A stretch of DNA of 64,000 nt from Faunimonas pinastri (GCF_900110915.1 NZ_FOFG01000001.1:620001-684000); one strand, 5' to 3'; numbered from the stretch's first letter, positions 48,868 to 59,543 are shown. Program-made: numbers and translations. The notes: generated by a model not told the origin, from the letters alone.

Positions 48868-49911
48868 ATGATGTTTGACGCCATGAACCGACGCGATCTT
48901 CTGCGCGCGGGACTTTGCGGAGCAGGTGTCGTCATGCTGGGGGCGGGCTCCCGCGCCATGGCTGCCGACGCCCGTGTCCTGAAGATCAACACGCTGGCCT
49001 CCGCCTCGGCCGTGAACGTGCCGCTGCAGTCCGCGCTGCGATCCGGGCTGGGCGAGATCGCGGGCTTCGCGCCGGCGGAGATGCGTCCGACCGCCAAGAT
49101 CCCGCAGATCGCGCAGGAAGTGATCGCCGGCGCCGCCGACATGGGCGACGCGGACATCGCCTCCACGCTCGCCGCCGCAGAAGCGGGGGCGGACCTGAAA
49201 ATCATCGGGCTGTCCTACAACAACACCGACCAGGTGATCGTCAGCAACGCGGACAAGACGAAGAGCCTCGCCGACATTGCCGACAGGGGCGGCACGATCG
49301 CCGTCAACAGCATCGGCGACTTCATGTACGTCATGGTGCTGGGCGCGCTCGCCAAGCAGGGCATCGATCCGCAGAAGGTGAACTTCATCGAGATGGGCAG
49401 CTCGGGCGACCGCGCGCGGGCGCTGCTCGCCGGCCGCGTCGACGCGGTGCCAATGCATATCGAGCAGGCCGAGCAGATCAAGGCGCGCGGCAACTACCAG
49501 GTGCTGGTCACGCCCTGGAAGGAATACGACGACTGGTTCAGCGCGGTCATCATGGCGACGTCCGGCTGGCTTAAGGCCGACGAAAACAAGAAGGCCGCCG
49601 TGGCCGTGCTGAAGGCCTCGCTCACCGCCTTCCGCAAGACCGACAGCGACTATGCCTGGTACAAGACGCAGGTCGGAAAGTACGCCTCTTCCAAGGATCT
49701 CAAGGCGGCGGACGATACGCTCCTGAAGCCGGTCTGGCAGCAGCTCACCGGTGAGATCAAGGCGTTCAGCGACATGGAGCAGCTGAACCCGGACGCGTTC
49801 GCCAAGATCATGCCTGTCTACAAGCAGGCCGGGGCCCTGAAGGGCACGCTCGACCTCGGCAAGGTGATCGACCGGACCTACCTCGAACAGGCCCTGAAAG
49901 AACTCGCCTGA
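48868..49911 (+). CDS. ABC transporter substrate-binding protein (taurine/nitrate/NMT1 type)
   Basis: 347 residues. The N-terminus has a twin-arginine-like motif (MNRRDLLRAGLCGAGVVML) followed by a cleavage region around AMAADA, and GGGGAACG as ribosome-binding site. The mature protein shows the NMT1/THI5-like pattern: ASAVNVPLQSALRSGLGEIAG, GAADMGDADIASTLAAAEAG, the GGTIAVNSIGDFMYVMVLGAL segment, and GRVDAVPMHIEQAEQIKARG. It lies 1 bp before the ATPase gene. The ligand is unknown; downstream enzymes suggest an amino-acid-derived cyclic amide. Confidence 0.88.
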   Translation: MMFDAMNRRDLLRAGLCGAGVVMLGAGSRAMAADARVLKINTLASASAVNVPLQSALRSGLGEIAGFAPAEMRPTAKIPQIAQEVIAGAADMGDADIASTLAAAEAGADLKIIGLSYNNTDQVIVSNADKTKSLADIADRGGTIAVNSIGDFMYVMVLGALAKQGIDPQKVNFIEMGSSGDRARALLAGRVDAVPMHIEQAEQIKARGNYQVLVTPWKEYDDWFSAVIMATSGWLKADENKKAAVAVLKASLTAFRKTDSDYAWYKTQVGKYASSKDLKAADDTLLKPVWQQLTGEIKAFSDMEQLNPDAFAKIMPVYKQAGALKGTLDLGKVIDRTYLEQALKELA

Positions 49912-49912
49912 C

Positions 49913-50668
<756 letters not shown>

Positions 50669-50671
50669 ATC

Positions 50672-52084
50672 ATGACCCCCGAACCCTCTTCATCGTCCCC
50701 GATCGGGCGGGCGATCGCCACCGCCTTGACCGCGATCCGCTATGAGGACATCCCGGAAGACGTGCTCGCCACGACGCGCGCCTTCGTGCTCGACACCATC
50801 GGGGTCATCGGCGCGGCCACCCATGCTCCCGGCATGGAGAACCTGCTGGCGGCGCTGGGCGAATGGGAGCTGGGCGGATCGGCGACGCTGCTGCTGAACG
50901 GCCGGACGGCGAACCCGGCGACCGCCGCGCTCGCCAATGCCGCCGCCGCTCACAGCCTGGATTTCGACGACCAGCACGACCCCGCACGCGTGCATGTATT
51001 CTGCGTCGTGCTGCCGGCTGTCCTTGCCGCCGTGGAGGCCGAAGAAATGGTGCATGGCCGCGACGCGCTGGCCGCCATCGCCGTGGGGGTGGAGCTTTTC
51101 TGCCGGCTCGGCCTTGCCTGCTACAATTCGCTCGGCAAGGGCTGGCATCCGACGACGGCGCTCGGCTCGCTTGCCGCCGCCGCTGCCGCCGGCAAGGTGC
51201 TCAAGCTCGATGCAGAGCAGATGGTCCATGCCCTGGGCATCGCCTTCGTGCAGATGAGCGGGACCACGCAGTTCATCGCCGACGGGGCGCTCGCCAAGCG
51301 CCTCGGCCCGGGCTTCGCCGCCCGCAATGGCGTTCTCGCGGCGCAGATGGCCCGGCATGGGCTGACCGGGCCGTGGCGCTTCCTGGAAGGCGAGGCCGGC
51401 CTCTTCAATCTCCATGAGCGCGGCGAAGTCCGCCCGGAAATCCTGACCGACGGGCTCGGGACGGAGTGGCACCTCCGCGATCTCAGCATGAAGCCCTATC
51501 CGTGCTGCCGCTGCACCCACACGGTCATCGAGCTGGCGCGCGATCTCCGGCGCGAGGGGCTGACGGGCGACGACATCGAGAGCGGCACGATCGAGCTTGG
51601 CCGCGTCAACCGACAGATCGTCGGCGCCGCCTTCGACCGGAGCCATCCCAACCCCGTGGTCCACGCCCAGTTCAACGCGGCCTACACCTTCGCCGCCGCG
51701 CTCAGGGACGGCGAGGTGACGATCCCGACCTTTCTGCCGGAGCGGATCCGGGCAGCGGACGTGGCCTTCGCAGCCCGGCTGGAGACACGCGAGGCCGCCG
51801 ATTTCGAGCCGACGGCGATCGCCCCGGCGCGCGTTCGGCTGCAACTCCGGGACGGCAGCACGATCGAGAGCACCCGCCTCACCATCAAGGGCGCGCCGAA
51901 CGATCCGATGAGCGAGGCGGAGGTGCTGGCGAAGTTCCGGAACTGCCTCAACTGGGGGCTCGGCGAGGACGCCGCCGCCATCGCCGCGCTGGAGCGCATT
52001 GCCCTGCATCTCGACGAGCAGGAAGACGCGCGCGACCTCGTGCGGTCCTTCCTCGCCTGCCGGACGGAGGCGCGGGCGGCATGA
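50672..52084 (+). CDS. MmgE/PrpD-family protein
   Basis: 470 residues. MmgE/PrpD family pattern: VLDTIGVIGAATHAPGMENL, AAAHSLDFDDQHDPARVH, SLGKGWHPTTALGSLAAAAAA, a GTTQFIADGALAKRLGPGFA segment and SMKPYPCCRCTHTVIELA. The family includes 2-methylcitrate dehydratase and cis-aconitate decarboxylase, but many members in catabolic operons have unrelated, often isomerase, lyase or lactam-related, roles. The start is 3 bp after the ATPase stop; its stop overlaps the PLP enzyme (ATGA). Confidence 0.9.
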   Translation: MTPEPSSSSPIGRAIATALTAIRYEDIPEDVLATTRAFVLDTIGVIGAATHAPGMENLLAALGEWELGGSATLLLNGRTANPATAALANAAAAHSLDFDDQHDPARVHVFCVVLPAVLAAVEAEEMVHGRDALAAIAVGVELFCRLGLACYNSLGKGWHPTTALGSLAAAAAAGKVLKLDAEQMVHALGIAFVQMSGTTQFIADGALAKRLGPGFAARNGVLAAQMARHGLTGPWRFLEGEAGLFNLHERGEVRPEILTDGLGTEWHLRDLSMKPYPCCRCTHTVIELARDLRREGLTGDDIESGTIELGRVNRQIVGAAFDRSHPNPVVHAQFNAAYTFAAALRDGEVTIPTFLPERIRAADVAFAARLETREAADFEPTAIAPARVRLQLRDGSTIESTRLTIKGAPNDPMSEAEVLAKFRNCLNWGLGEDAAAIAALERIALHLDEQEDARDLVRSFLACRTEARAA

Positions 52085-53184
52085 CGAACCCCGAAAGCCT
52101 CGTCGGCTGCACGCCGGACGCGCTCGATACGCCGTCGCTGCTGGTCGACCTCGACGTGATGGAAACGAACGTCGCGCGGATCGCCGGCTTCTGCGCCCAG
52201 CACGGCGTCGCCTGGCGGCCGCATTGCAAGCCGCACAAATCCCCCGATGTGGCACGTCTCGAAATCGCCGCCGGCGCGATCGGCATCACCTGCGCCAAGC
52301 TCTCCGAAGCGGAAGCGATGGCGGATGCGGGCATTGCCGATATCCTGATCGCCAACCAGATCGCCGGGCCGATCAAGGTGGCGCGGCTGATCGGCCTGCG
52401 AAAGCGCGTCGACGTGGCCGTCTGCGTCGACGGCGAGGACAACGTGCAGGCGCTGGCCGATGAAGCGGCGCGGGAGAACGTTGTTCTCCGGGTTCTGATC
52501 GAGGTCGATACGGGGACCCGGCGAGCCGGGGTCCAGCCGGGAGAACCGGTGCTTCAGCTTGCCCGCATCATCGCAGGCCATCCGTCGCTGCACTTTGCCG
52601 GCGTGATGACCTGGGAAGGCCACACCACCCGCATCGAGGATCAGGACGAGAAGCGCGGCGCCATCGAGGAGGCCGTCGGCCAGCTCGTCGCCAGCGCCGA
52701 TCTCTGCCGCGCGGCGGGTATCCCGGTCGGGATCGTCAGCTGCGGCGGGACGGGCACCTACCGCTTCTCCGCCGCCATTCCCGGCGTGACTGAGATCCAG
52801 GCCGGCGGCGGCATCTTCGGCGATGTACGCTACCGCACGATCTACAACGTTCCGGTCGAATACGGCCTGACGCTGCTGTCGACCGTGACGAGCCGGCCGA
52901 ACCCGACGCGCGTCATCTGCGACGCGGGGAAAAAGGCGATGAGCAGCGACGCGGGCATGCCGATCCCGCTCGATATCCCGCCCGTCGCGAGCCTCGGCTT
53001 CTCCGCCGAGCACGGCAAGATCGAGCTGCGGGAGCCGAGCAGCCTGCCGCGCGTCGGCGACCGCATGCGCTTCGTCGTCGGCTACGCCGACACGACCGTC
53101 CACCTCCACAGCGAAATCTTCGCGATCCGCCACGGCCGCGTCGAGCAGGTCTGGCGCATTCCGTCCGGCGCCCGCCTGCGCTGA
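52081..53184 (+). CDS. PLP-dependent D-threonine aldolase / D-serine dehydratase-like enzyme (DSD1 family)
   Basis: 367 residues of the alanine-racemase-fold DSD1 group. The N-terminal DTPSLLVDLDVMETNVARIA strand and RPHCKPHKSP with the PLP Lys (K50) are typical; IEVDTGTRRAGVQPGE, MTWEGHTTRIED and SCGGTGTYRFSAAIPGVTEIQAGGGIF bind PLP and its phosphate. The C-terminal metal site of classic D-threonine aldolases is seen only as a weaker GYADTTVHLHSE motif without the usual HxC, so substrate and metal need may differ. It lies between MmgE/PrpD and HyuA, where it could cleave or racemise a D-amino acid released by ring opening; this is inference. Confidence 0.85.
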   Translation: MTNPESLVGCTPDALDTPSLLVDLDVMETNVARIAGFCAQHGVAWRPHCKPHKSPDVARLEIAAGAIGITCAKLSEAEAMADAGIADILIANQIAGPIKVARLIGLRKRVDVAVCVDGEDNVQALADEAARENVVLRVLIEVDTGTRRAGVQPGEPVLQLARIIAGHPSLHFAGVMTWEGHTTRIEDQDEKRGAIEEAVGQLVASADLCRAAGIPVGIVSCGGTGTYRFSAAIPGVTEIQAGGGIFGDVRYRTIYNVPVEYGLTLLSTVTSRPNPTRVICDAGKKAMSSDAGMPIPLDIPPVASLGFSAEHGKIELREPSSLPRVGDRMRFVVGYADTTVHLHSEIFAIRHGRVEQVWRIPSGARLR

Positions 53185-53233
53185 TCCCGCGGCCCCCTCA
53201 TTCAACTCGCCGCCCTCGTTCACAGGACACACA

Positions 53234-55333
53234 ATGACAGCATCATCCTATCGCCTCGGGGTCGATATCGGGGGCACGTTCACTGACGTGGTCCTGATGC
53301 GCGACGACGGCACGATCTTCAGCAAGAAGGTCCTTTCCACGCCGAAGGACTACAGCCAGGGCATCGAGACGGGCGTGGCGGCCCTGTTCGCGGAAGTCGG
53401 CGTCGACGCGGCCGAGATCGGCGAATTCGTGCACGCCACGACGGTGGCGACCAACACGATCATCGAGCGCAAGGGCGCAAAGGCCGGGTTGCTGACGACG
53501 CGGGGCTTCCGCGACGTTCTGGAGATCGGCCGCTTCCGCACGCCTCGCCTCTACGACCTCACCTACAAGAAGCCGGACCCGCTGGTGGAGCGCCGGCTGC
53601 GCCTGGAAGTCGACGAGCGCATCGCCTCCGACGGCTCGGTGCTTAAGCCGCTCGACGAGGCGGATCTGGCCCGCGCCGCCGAGACCTTCCGGCACGAGGG
53701 CGTGGAGGCGCTGTCGGTTACCTTCATCAACTCCTACGTCAATGCCGAGCACGAGCGCCGCGCGGCCGCTTTCCTCGCCGACCGGCTGCCGGGCGTTCCC
53801 GTCACCGCGTCCGTGGACCTGCTGCCGCAGCTCGGCGAATACGAGCGCACCAGCACGACGGTGGTGAACTCCTACATCCGCCCGGTCGTGGAGCGCTACG
53901 TCTCCTCCCTGAAGGCGCGGCTGGACCGGCTCGGCATCAAGGCCCCGCTGATGATCATGCAGTCGAGCGGCGGCATCTCGCCGGGCGACGTCGTCGCGCG
54001 ACAGCCGATCGACATCATCGAAAGCGGTCCCGCCGCCGGTGTGCTCGGTGGCCAGCGGCTCGGCAGCAAGATCGGCATTCCCGACATGCTGGTGTTCGAC
54101 ATGGGTGGCACGACGGCCAAGGCGACCGTCATCGAGAACAACGCCTACGCGCTCTGCCCGGAGACGGAAGTCGGCGGCGGCGCGGCGCTCGGCACGCGCA
54201 TGATCAAGGGCGCGGGTTATCCCGTGCAGGTGCCGACGATCGATATCGCGGAAGTCGGCGCGGGTGGCGGCAGCATCGCAGCCAGCGACGTCGCCGGCGG
54301 CCTGCTGGTCGGGCCGCGCAGCGCCGGCGCCGAGCCGGGACCGGTCGCCTATCGCCGGGGCGGCGAGCAGCCGACCGTGACGGACGCCAACCTCGTCCTT
54401 GGCTATCTCAATCCCAAAGCCCTGGTCAGCGGCGAGCTTGAGGTCGATCTCGACGGCGCCCGCGCCGCCATCGCCGCGCTTGGCGAAAGGGTAGGGCTTT
54501 CGGCCACCGATACCGCGTACGGCATCCACGCCATCGCCGATGCCACGATGCTCAGGGCGCTGCGCGGCGTCTCCTCGGAGAAGGGGCGCGATCCCTCGCA
54601 ATATGCGATGCTGGCCATCGGCGGCAACGGCCCGGTGCATGCCTGCTCGCTCGCCGAGGCAGCGGGCATGACGCACATCGTCGTACCGCCCGTCGCGGGT
54701 CTCTTCAGCGCCCTCGGCATGCTCTTCGCCGATGTCGAGCACCAGCTGGTCGGCGCCTTCTACCGCCGCTACGAGGATGTCGATCTCGACATGCTCGACC
54801 GCGCCGCCGCGCCGCTGCGCGAGCGCGGGCTGGAGATGCTGCGTTCGGAAGGCTTCGCCGAGGACGGCCGCCGTCGCATGACGCTCTTCGCGGATATCCG
54901 TTATGTCGGCCAGACGGCGCCGCTGACGCTGGAGATCCCGGCCGAGGGCGACGTGCTGGCGACGCTGGCGGCCCGCTTCCACGCCGAGCACCAGAACGTC
55001 TTCGGCTATTCCTCGCCGAGGGAGGCGATCCAGTTCGTCTCGCTGAAGCTGGTCGCGCAAGGCGTGCCCGAGCAGCCGCGCATGCCCGACCGCGTGGAAC
55101 GGGGCGCGGAAAAGAGCCCCGAACCTTACCGGCGGCAGGCTTTCTTTGGCGAGGCGGGCTGGATCGATACGCCGGTCCTGCCGCGCCGCGCGCTGACGGC
55201 GGAGCCGCTCGCCGGCCCGCTGATCGTGGAGGAATACGACACGACCGTCGTGGTGCTGCCTGGCTGGCAGGCCGCGATCGACAGCTGGAACAACGTCATT
55301 ATCGGCCGTGTGGCCCGGGAGAAGGTGCAATGA
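53234..55333 (+). CDS. hyuA: Hydantoinase/oxoprolinase subunit A (HyuA family), second copy
   Basis: 699 residues. Phosphate loops GVDIGGTFTDVVLMRDDG (N-terminus) and VFDMGGTTAKATVI (centre), HATTVATNTIIERKGAKAGLLTTRGFRD, GGGSIAASDVAGG and VTDANLVLGYLNPKAL identify the family. It is distinct from the copy at 43263-45314 (different spacing and a longer C-terminus ending SWNNVIIGRVAREKVQ). The start is separated from the PLP enzyme by 49 bp with a modest ribosome-binding site (AGGACAC). It partners the HyuB at 55330 via ATGA overlap. Confidence 0.93.
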   Translation: MTASSYRLGVDIGGTFTDVVLMRDDGTIFSKKVLSTPKDYSQGIETGVAALFAEVGVDAAEIGEFVHATTVATNTIIERKGAKAGLLTTRGFRDVLEIGRFRTPRLYDLTYKKPDPLVERRLRLEVDERIASDGSVLKPLDEADLARAAETFRHEGVEALSVTFINSYVNAEHERRAAAFLADRLPGVPVTASVDLLPQLGEYERTSTTVVNSYIRPVVERYVSSLKARLDRLGIKAPLMIMQSSGGISPGDVVARQPIDIIESGPAAGVLGGQRLGSKIGIPDMLVFDMGGTTAKATVIENNAYALCPETEVGGGAALGTRMIKGAGYPVQVPTIDIAEVGAGGGSIAASDVAGGLLVGPRSAGAEPGPVAYRRGGEQPTVTDANLVLGYLNPKALVSGELEVDLDGARAAIAALGERVGLSATDTAYGIHAIADATMLRALRGVSSEKGRDPSQYAMLAIGGNGPVHACSLAEAAGMTHIVVPPVAGLFSALGMLFADVEHQLVGAFYRRYEDVDLDMLDRAAAPLRERGLEMLRSEGFAEDGRRRMTLFADIRYVGQTAPLTLEIPAEGDVLATLAARFHAEHQNVFGYSSPREAIQFVSLKLVAQGVPEQPRMPDRVERGAEKSPEPYRRQAFFGEAGWIDTPVLPRRALTAEPLAGPLIVEEYDTTVVVLPGWQAAIDSWNNVIIGRVAREKVQ

Positions 55334-56997
55334 TCACGATCGATCCGATCCGTCGCGAACTCCTGAAGAACGCGCTCGTGACGACCGCCGACAACGCGCT
55401 CGTGATGGTGACGCGCACGGCGCGTACCTCGAACGTCAAGAACAGCATGGATTTCTCCGCCGCGATCTGCGACGGGGAGGGACAACTCGTGGCTCAGGGC
55501 CTGGCCGTGCCTGTCCATCTCGGCGTGGTGATGCCGGCGCTGGCAGCCTGCCTGGAGCATTTCGGCGACGACATCCATGAGGGCGACGTGCTGGCCAGCA
55601 ACGATCCTTATTCCGGCTGCAGCCATCTCAACGACATCTTCACGTTCAAGCCGGTCTACCGCAACGGCGAGCGTATCGCATTCGTCAGCCTAATCCTGCA
55701 CCACAGCGATCTCGGCGGCCGGGTGCCGGGCGGCAATGCCGCCGACAGCATGGAGGTCTTCGAGGAAGGCCTGCGGATCCCGCCGGTGAAGATCGTCGAG
55801 AAGGGTCGGCTCAACGATACGCTGATGCGCATCATCGAGTTCAACACCCGCGTTCCCGACCGCGTCGTCGGCGACGTGCGCGCCCAGCTGGCCGCGCTCG
55901 ATCAGGCCGCGATCGAGGTCACGAAGCTCGCCGCGAGCTGGGAGCCGGCCGAGCTCAAGGCGTATCTCGCCGATCTCATCGACTATGCGGAGGCGCTCAC
56001 CCGCGCCGATCTCGCGGCGCTGCCGGACGGCGTGGTCGAGTTCGTCGAATGGAACGACGACGACGGCGTGGGCAACGGCCCGATCCGCATCCATCTCAAG
56101 CTCACCAAGAAGGGCGACGAGATCGAGGCGGATTTCAGCGAGACCGACGACGACAAAGGCGGCGCGGTGCACTGCAACCGCGCCTTCACCGTCTCCTGCG
56201 CCTATGCCGCGATCCGCACGGTCTTGGGAGCCGCCATTCCCAACAATGCCGGCCTTTACCGCGCGATCCATGTGAAGACCCGCCACGGCACATTCGTGGA
56301 CGTGAAGTTCCCGGCCGCCGTCGGTTCGCGCGGGCAGGTCGGTTTCCGCCTCCGCTCCATCGTGCTCGGCGCGCTGGCGTTGCTCCTGCCCGGCCGGATG
56401 CCGGCCTGCGCCGGCGGTTCGGAATTCGCGATCGCGGCCTCCGGCAACGACGCCAGCGGCCGCCGTTTCCTGCATCTGGAATTCCACAACAATACGGGCC
56501 TGGGCGGCGGTCCCGATTCCGACGGGCAGGACGCCGGGCCTTATTGCATCGGCAACCTCGCCAATGTCCCGGTCGAGCTGATCGAGGCGGAGCATCCGCT
56601 GCGCATCGAGGAATACGGCTTCCTGCCCGATACCGGCGGCGAGGGACAGTATCGCGGCGCGCTGGGCATGGTTCGCCAGTACCGGCTCCTCTCCGACGAC
56701 GTGCAGGTGCAGGTCCGATCCGACCGCTTCAAGTCGCAGCCCTGGGGGATCTTCGGCGGCGGCGGCGGTGCCGGCGCGGTGTCGATCCTCAATCCCGGCA
56801 CGGAGAAGGAGGAGGCGCTGCCTTCCAAGTTCACACGTCGCTTCATGAGCGGCGACGTGCTTCGCTTCGAGATGGCGGGAGCCGGCGGTTACGGACCGGC
56901 GGCGGATCGCGATCCCGGGGCTGTGGCGGAAGACCTCCGGCAGGGTAAGCTGACGACGGATTATGCCGGCCGGGTCTACGGCCATCCGGGCGCCTAG
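55330..56997 (+). CDS. hyuB: Hydantoinase/oxoprolinase subunit B (HyuB family), second copy
   Basis: 555 residues. Family features are IDPIRRELLKNALVTTADNALVMV, SMDFSAAICDGEGQLVAQGL, GDVLASNDPYSGCSHLNDIF, and the C-terminal WGIFGGGGGAGAVSILNPG. Forms the ATP-dependent ring-opening or carboxylating complex with the preceding HyuA. It is followed 35 bp later by fhs in the same direction, so a one-carbon product of the pathway may be captured as 10-formyl-tetrahydrofolate; this is inference. Confidence 0.92.
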   Translation: MITIDPIRRELLKNALVTTADNALVMVTRTARTSNVKNSMDFSAAICDGEGQLVAQGLAVPVHLGVVMPALAACLEHFGDDIHEGDVLASNDPYSGCSHLNDIFTFKPVYRNGERIAFVSLILHHSDLGGRVPGGNAADSMEVFEEGLRIPPVKIVEKGRLNDTLMRIIEFNTRVPDRVVGDVRAQLAALDQAAIEVTKLAASWEPAELKAYLADLIDYAEALTRADLAALPDGVVEFVEWNDDDGVGNGPIRIHLKLTKKGDEIEADFSETDDDKGGAVHCNRAFTVSCAYAAIRTVLGAAIPNNAGLYRAIHVKTRHGTFVDVKFPAAVGSRGQVGFRLRSIVLGALALLLPGRMPACAGGSEFAIAASGNDASGRRFLHLEFHNNTGLGGGPDSDGQDAGPYCIGNLANVPVELIEAEHPLRIEEYGFLPDTGGEGQYRGALGMVRQYRLLSDDVQVQVRSDRFKSQPWGIFGGGGGAGAVSILNPGTEKEEALPSKFTRRFMSGDVLRFEMAGAGGYGPAADRDPGAVAEDLRQGKLTTDYAGRVYGHPGA

Positions 56998-57032
56998 TGC
57001 GCCCATCCTTTTGACGAACTGGAGTTTTTCGA

Positions 57033-58712
57033 TTGGCTGAAGCGCAGAGCGACCTCTCGATTGCGCGGGGCGCGGTGAAGCGTCCGATCGCGGATGTGGC
57101 GGCCCGGCTGGGCATTCCGCCGGAGGCGCTGATCCCCTATGGCCGGGACAAGGCGAAGATCGATGCGGGTTTCCTGCGCGATCTCGGCGGGCGGCCGGAC
57201 GGCAAGCTGATCCTCGTGACGGCGATCAACCCGACGCCGGCGGGCGAGGGCAAGACCACGACCACCGTCGGCCTCGGCGACGGTCTTTCGGCGCTGGGCA
57301 GGCGGACGGCCATCTGCCTGCGCGAGCCCTCGCTCGGGCCCTGCTTCGGGCAGAAGGGCGGCGCGGCCGGCGGCGGCCATGCGCAGGTGGTGCCGATGGA
57401 GGACATCAACCTCCATTTCACCGGCGACTTCCACGCCATCACCACGGCCCACAATTTGCTGGCGGCGGCGATCGACAACCATATCCACTGGGGCAACGAG
57501 CTGGGGCTCGATCCCCGCCGGATCGTCTGGCGCCGCGTGGTCGACATGAACGACCGCGCGCTCCGGGACATCGTGCAGTCGCTCGGCGGGCCGGCCAACG
57601 GGGTGCCGCGCGAAAGCGGCTTCGACATCACGGTCGCCTCGGAAGTGATGGCGATCGTCTGCCTCGCCGCCGACATGAAAGACCTGAAGGAGCGCCTCGG
57701 CCGCATCGTCATCGGCTACCGCTTCGACCGGACGGCCGTGCACGCCCGCGATCTGAAGGTGGACGGCGCCATGGCCGTGCTGCTGCGCGATGCGATGCTG
57801 CCGAACCTCGTGCAGACGCTGGAGAACAATCCCGCGTTCGTGCATGGCGGCCCGTTCGCCAACATCGCCCATGGCTGCAACTCCGTGGTGGCGACACGCG
57901 CCGCGCTAAAGCTTGCCGACTATGTCGTGACGGAAGCGGGCTTCGGCGCCGATCTCGGGGCGGAGAAGTTCTTCGACATCAAGTGCCGGCAGGCGGGGCT
58001 CCGGCCCGCGGCCACGGTCGTCGTCGCGACGGTGCGGGCGCTGAAGATGAATGGCGGCGTCGCCAAGTCCGATCTCGGACGCGAGGATGTCGAGGCGGTG
58101 CGGCGTGGCTCCGTCAACCTCAAGCGCCACGTGGCCAACTGTCTTCAATACGGCGTGCCGGTGGTGGTGGCGATCAACCATTTCGGAACCGACACCGATG
58201 CCGAGATCGAGGTCGTGAAGGTCGCCGCGCGGGAGGCGGGCGTCGAGGCGATCCTCTGCCGCCACTGGGCGGAGGGCTCGGCCGGAGCGCTGGAACTGGC
58301 GCGCAAGGTCGCGGAACTCGTCGACAGCGGCGAGGCGACCTTCCATCCGCTTTATCCCGACGAGATGAGCCTCCTCGGCAAGATCGAGACGGTGGTGGAG
58401 AAGATCTACCACGGCGCGGGGGTCACGGCCGAGCCGCTGGCGCTGCGCGAATTGCAGCGGTTCGAGGAGGATGGTTATGGCCACCTGCCGGTCTGCATGG
58501 CGAAGACGCAGTACTCGTTCTCCACAGACCCGTCGAAGCTCGGTGCGCCGACGGATCATGTGGTGCATGTGCGCTCCGTCCGTCTGGCGGCCGGCGCGGG
58601 CTTCCTGGTCGCCATCTGCGGCGACATCCTGACCATGCCCGGCCTGCCGCGCCATCCCGCCGCCGAGCACATCCACCTCACCGACGCGGGCGAGGTGGAA
58701 GGCTTGTTCTAG
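57033..58712 (+). CDS. fhs: Formate-tetrahydrofolate ligase
   Basis: 559 residues, the usual length. It makes 10-formyl-THF from formate, THF and ATP. The start is TTG at 57033 with CTGGAG upstream. The ATP-binding loop is [18 protein letters not shown], followed by [23 protein letters not shown] and [14 protein letters not shown], both highly conserved in Fhs; [16 protein letters not shown] and a C-terminal [17 protein letters not shown] are also present. Chromosomal fhs genes are common, but here the gene follows HyuB by 35 bp as the apparent last gene of the catabolic operon, and a hairpin follows. A folD partner is not in the window. Confidence 0.95.
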   Translation: MAEAQSDLSIARGAVKRPIADVAARLGIPPEALIPYGRDKAKIDAGFLRDLGGRPDGKLILVTAINPTPAGEGKTTTTVGLGDGLSALGRRTAICLREPSLGPCFGQKGGAAGGGHAQVVPMEDINLHFTGDFHAITTAHNLLAAAIDNHIHWGNELGLDPRRIVWRRVVDMNDRALRDIVQSLGGPANGVPRESGFDITVASEVMAIVCLAADMKDLKERLGRIVIGYRFDRTAVHARDLKVDGAMAVLLRDAMLPNLVQTLENNPAFVHGGPFANIAHGCNSVVATRAALKLADYVVTEAGFGADLGAEKFFDIKCRQAGLRPAATVVVATVRALKMNGGVAKSDLGREDVEAVRRGSVNLKRHVANCLQYGVPVVVAINHFGTDTDAEIEVVKVAAREAGVEAILCRHWAEGSAGALELARKVAELVDSGEATFHPLYPDEMSLLGKIETVVEKIYHGAGVTAEPLALRELQRFEEDGYGHLPVCMAKTQYSFSTDPSKLGAPTDHVVHVRSVRLAAGAGFLVAICGDILTMPGLPRHPAAEHIHLTDAGEVEGLF

Positions 58713-58718
58713 AGGCGG

Positions 58719-58741
58719 CGGCGAGCCTCAACCGCTCGCCG
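58719..58741 (+). terminator. Hairpin after fhs
   Basis: CGGCGAGC (58719-58726) and GCTCGCCG (58734-58741) form an 8-bp stem with a 7-base loop, 6 bp after the fhs stop. No U-run follows. A second palindrome (GCTCACGTGAGC near 58815) lies further on in the 230-bp convergent gap before the TetR gene and may end transcripts from the other strand. Confidence 0.5.
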
Positions 58742-58942
58742 AAGCAGCGGTCCCCGGGTCAGCGAGCGTTGGTGCTTGCAGGGCGGGCTTCGATCCTCCG
58801 GCGGTCGGCCGCCTGCTCACGTGAGCGGGGCAGGCCGCCGGCCCGCGTGCGCTCCTGCTGTCGGTGCGAGAATTGTCGGGGATCTCAGTCGCCAGATAGC
58901 TGTCGCGCGCTTGGCGCCGGTGCGGGCGGGCTTGTAGCGGCG

Positions 58943-59476
58943 TCATTCCGCAAGGCATGCGGCAAGCACTTTCTCCACTTTCTTCTCGTCCGCAGGGCGC
59001 GTCTCCTCGCTCGAAAGATCGAGGCCGACCACATGCTGCATCAGGCTGATGCCGAAGAGGCATGCGGTGAAGAGCGTCGCGTCGTGTTGATCGGCTTCGC
59101 TCAGCTTGGCCGAAACGGGCCGGATGAAGTCATTCAGCACGGCATCCCGGATCAACTCCCGTGCCTTCGGGCTCGCGATGGAGCGAGCCACGATCTGAAG
59201 CGGGTCCACGGTCCCCAATCGAGACGAGCGATCCGCCAGTACACGGCGCGCCATGTGCGGGATCAGATCGGCAAGATCGCCATCGAGCCATCCCTCCGGC
59301 CGCATCACGCTCTTCAGGACCTCCGCGAAGAGCCGCTCCTTGGAGCCGAACGCCCGATGGACGAGCGCCACATCGACCCCGACATCGTCGGCGATGTCCC
59401 GGAGCTTCATTTCCTCATAGGAGCACTGGGAAAACCGCAATGTCGCGGCCTGAAGAATGTGATCCCGCGTCTTCAT
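58943..59476 (-). CDS. TetR-family transcriptional regulator
   Basis: 177 residues from the ATG at 59476, chosen for the AGGA ribosome-binding site 10 bp upstream and because the TetR helix-turn-helix begins at once (TRDHILQAATLRFSQCSYEEM, then IADDVGVDVALVHRAFGSKERLF). Starts at 59500 or 59509 have no ribosome-binding site. The C-terminal ligand domain is variable (DPLQIVARSIASPKARELIRD, LFTACLFGISLMQHVVGLDLS). Divergent from a HlyD / RbbA export operon and adjacent to a palindrome, it is the likely repressor of that exporter, sensing a toxic compound. Confidence 0.9.
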   Translation of the reverse strand: MKTRDHILQAATLRFSQCSYEEMKLRDIADDVGVDVALVHRAFGSKERLFAEVLKSVMRPEGWLDGDLADLIPHMARRVLADRSSRLGTVDPLQIVARSIASPKARELIRDAVLNDFIRPVSAKLSEADQHDATLFTACLFGISLMQHVVGLDLSSEETRPADEKKVEKVLAACLAE

Positions 59477-59543
59477 GTTCGTTCCTGGATGCGTGCCCAT
59501 GTTGCTCAAGCGTCAGACCTTGGCCACCGTTCCGGTTGAAAAT

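Noticed and set aside
53243-55330. A 695-codon minus-strand open frame opposite the second hyuA.
   Set aside because: It is antisense to a gene with full family motifs and has no ribosome-binding site or domain.
58815-58830. GCTCACGTGAGC palindrome as an operator.
   Set aside because: It lies in a convergent gap between two gene ends, where a transcript-ending hairpin is more plausible than a promoter element.
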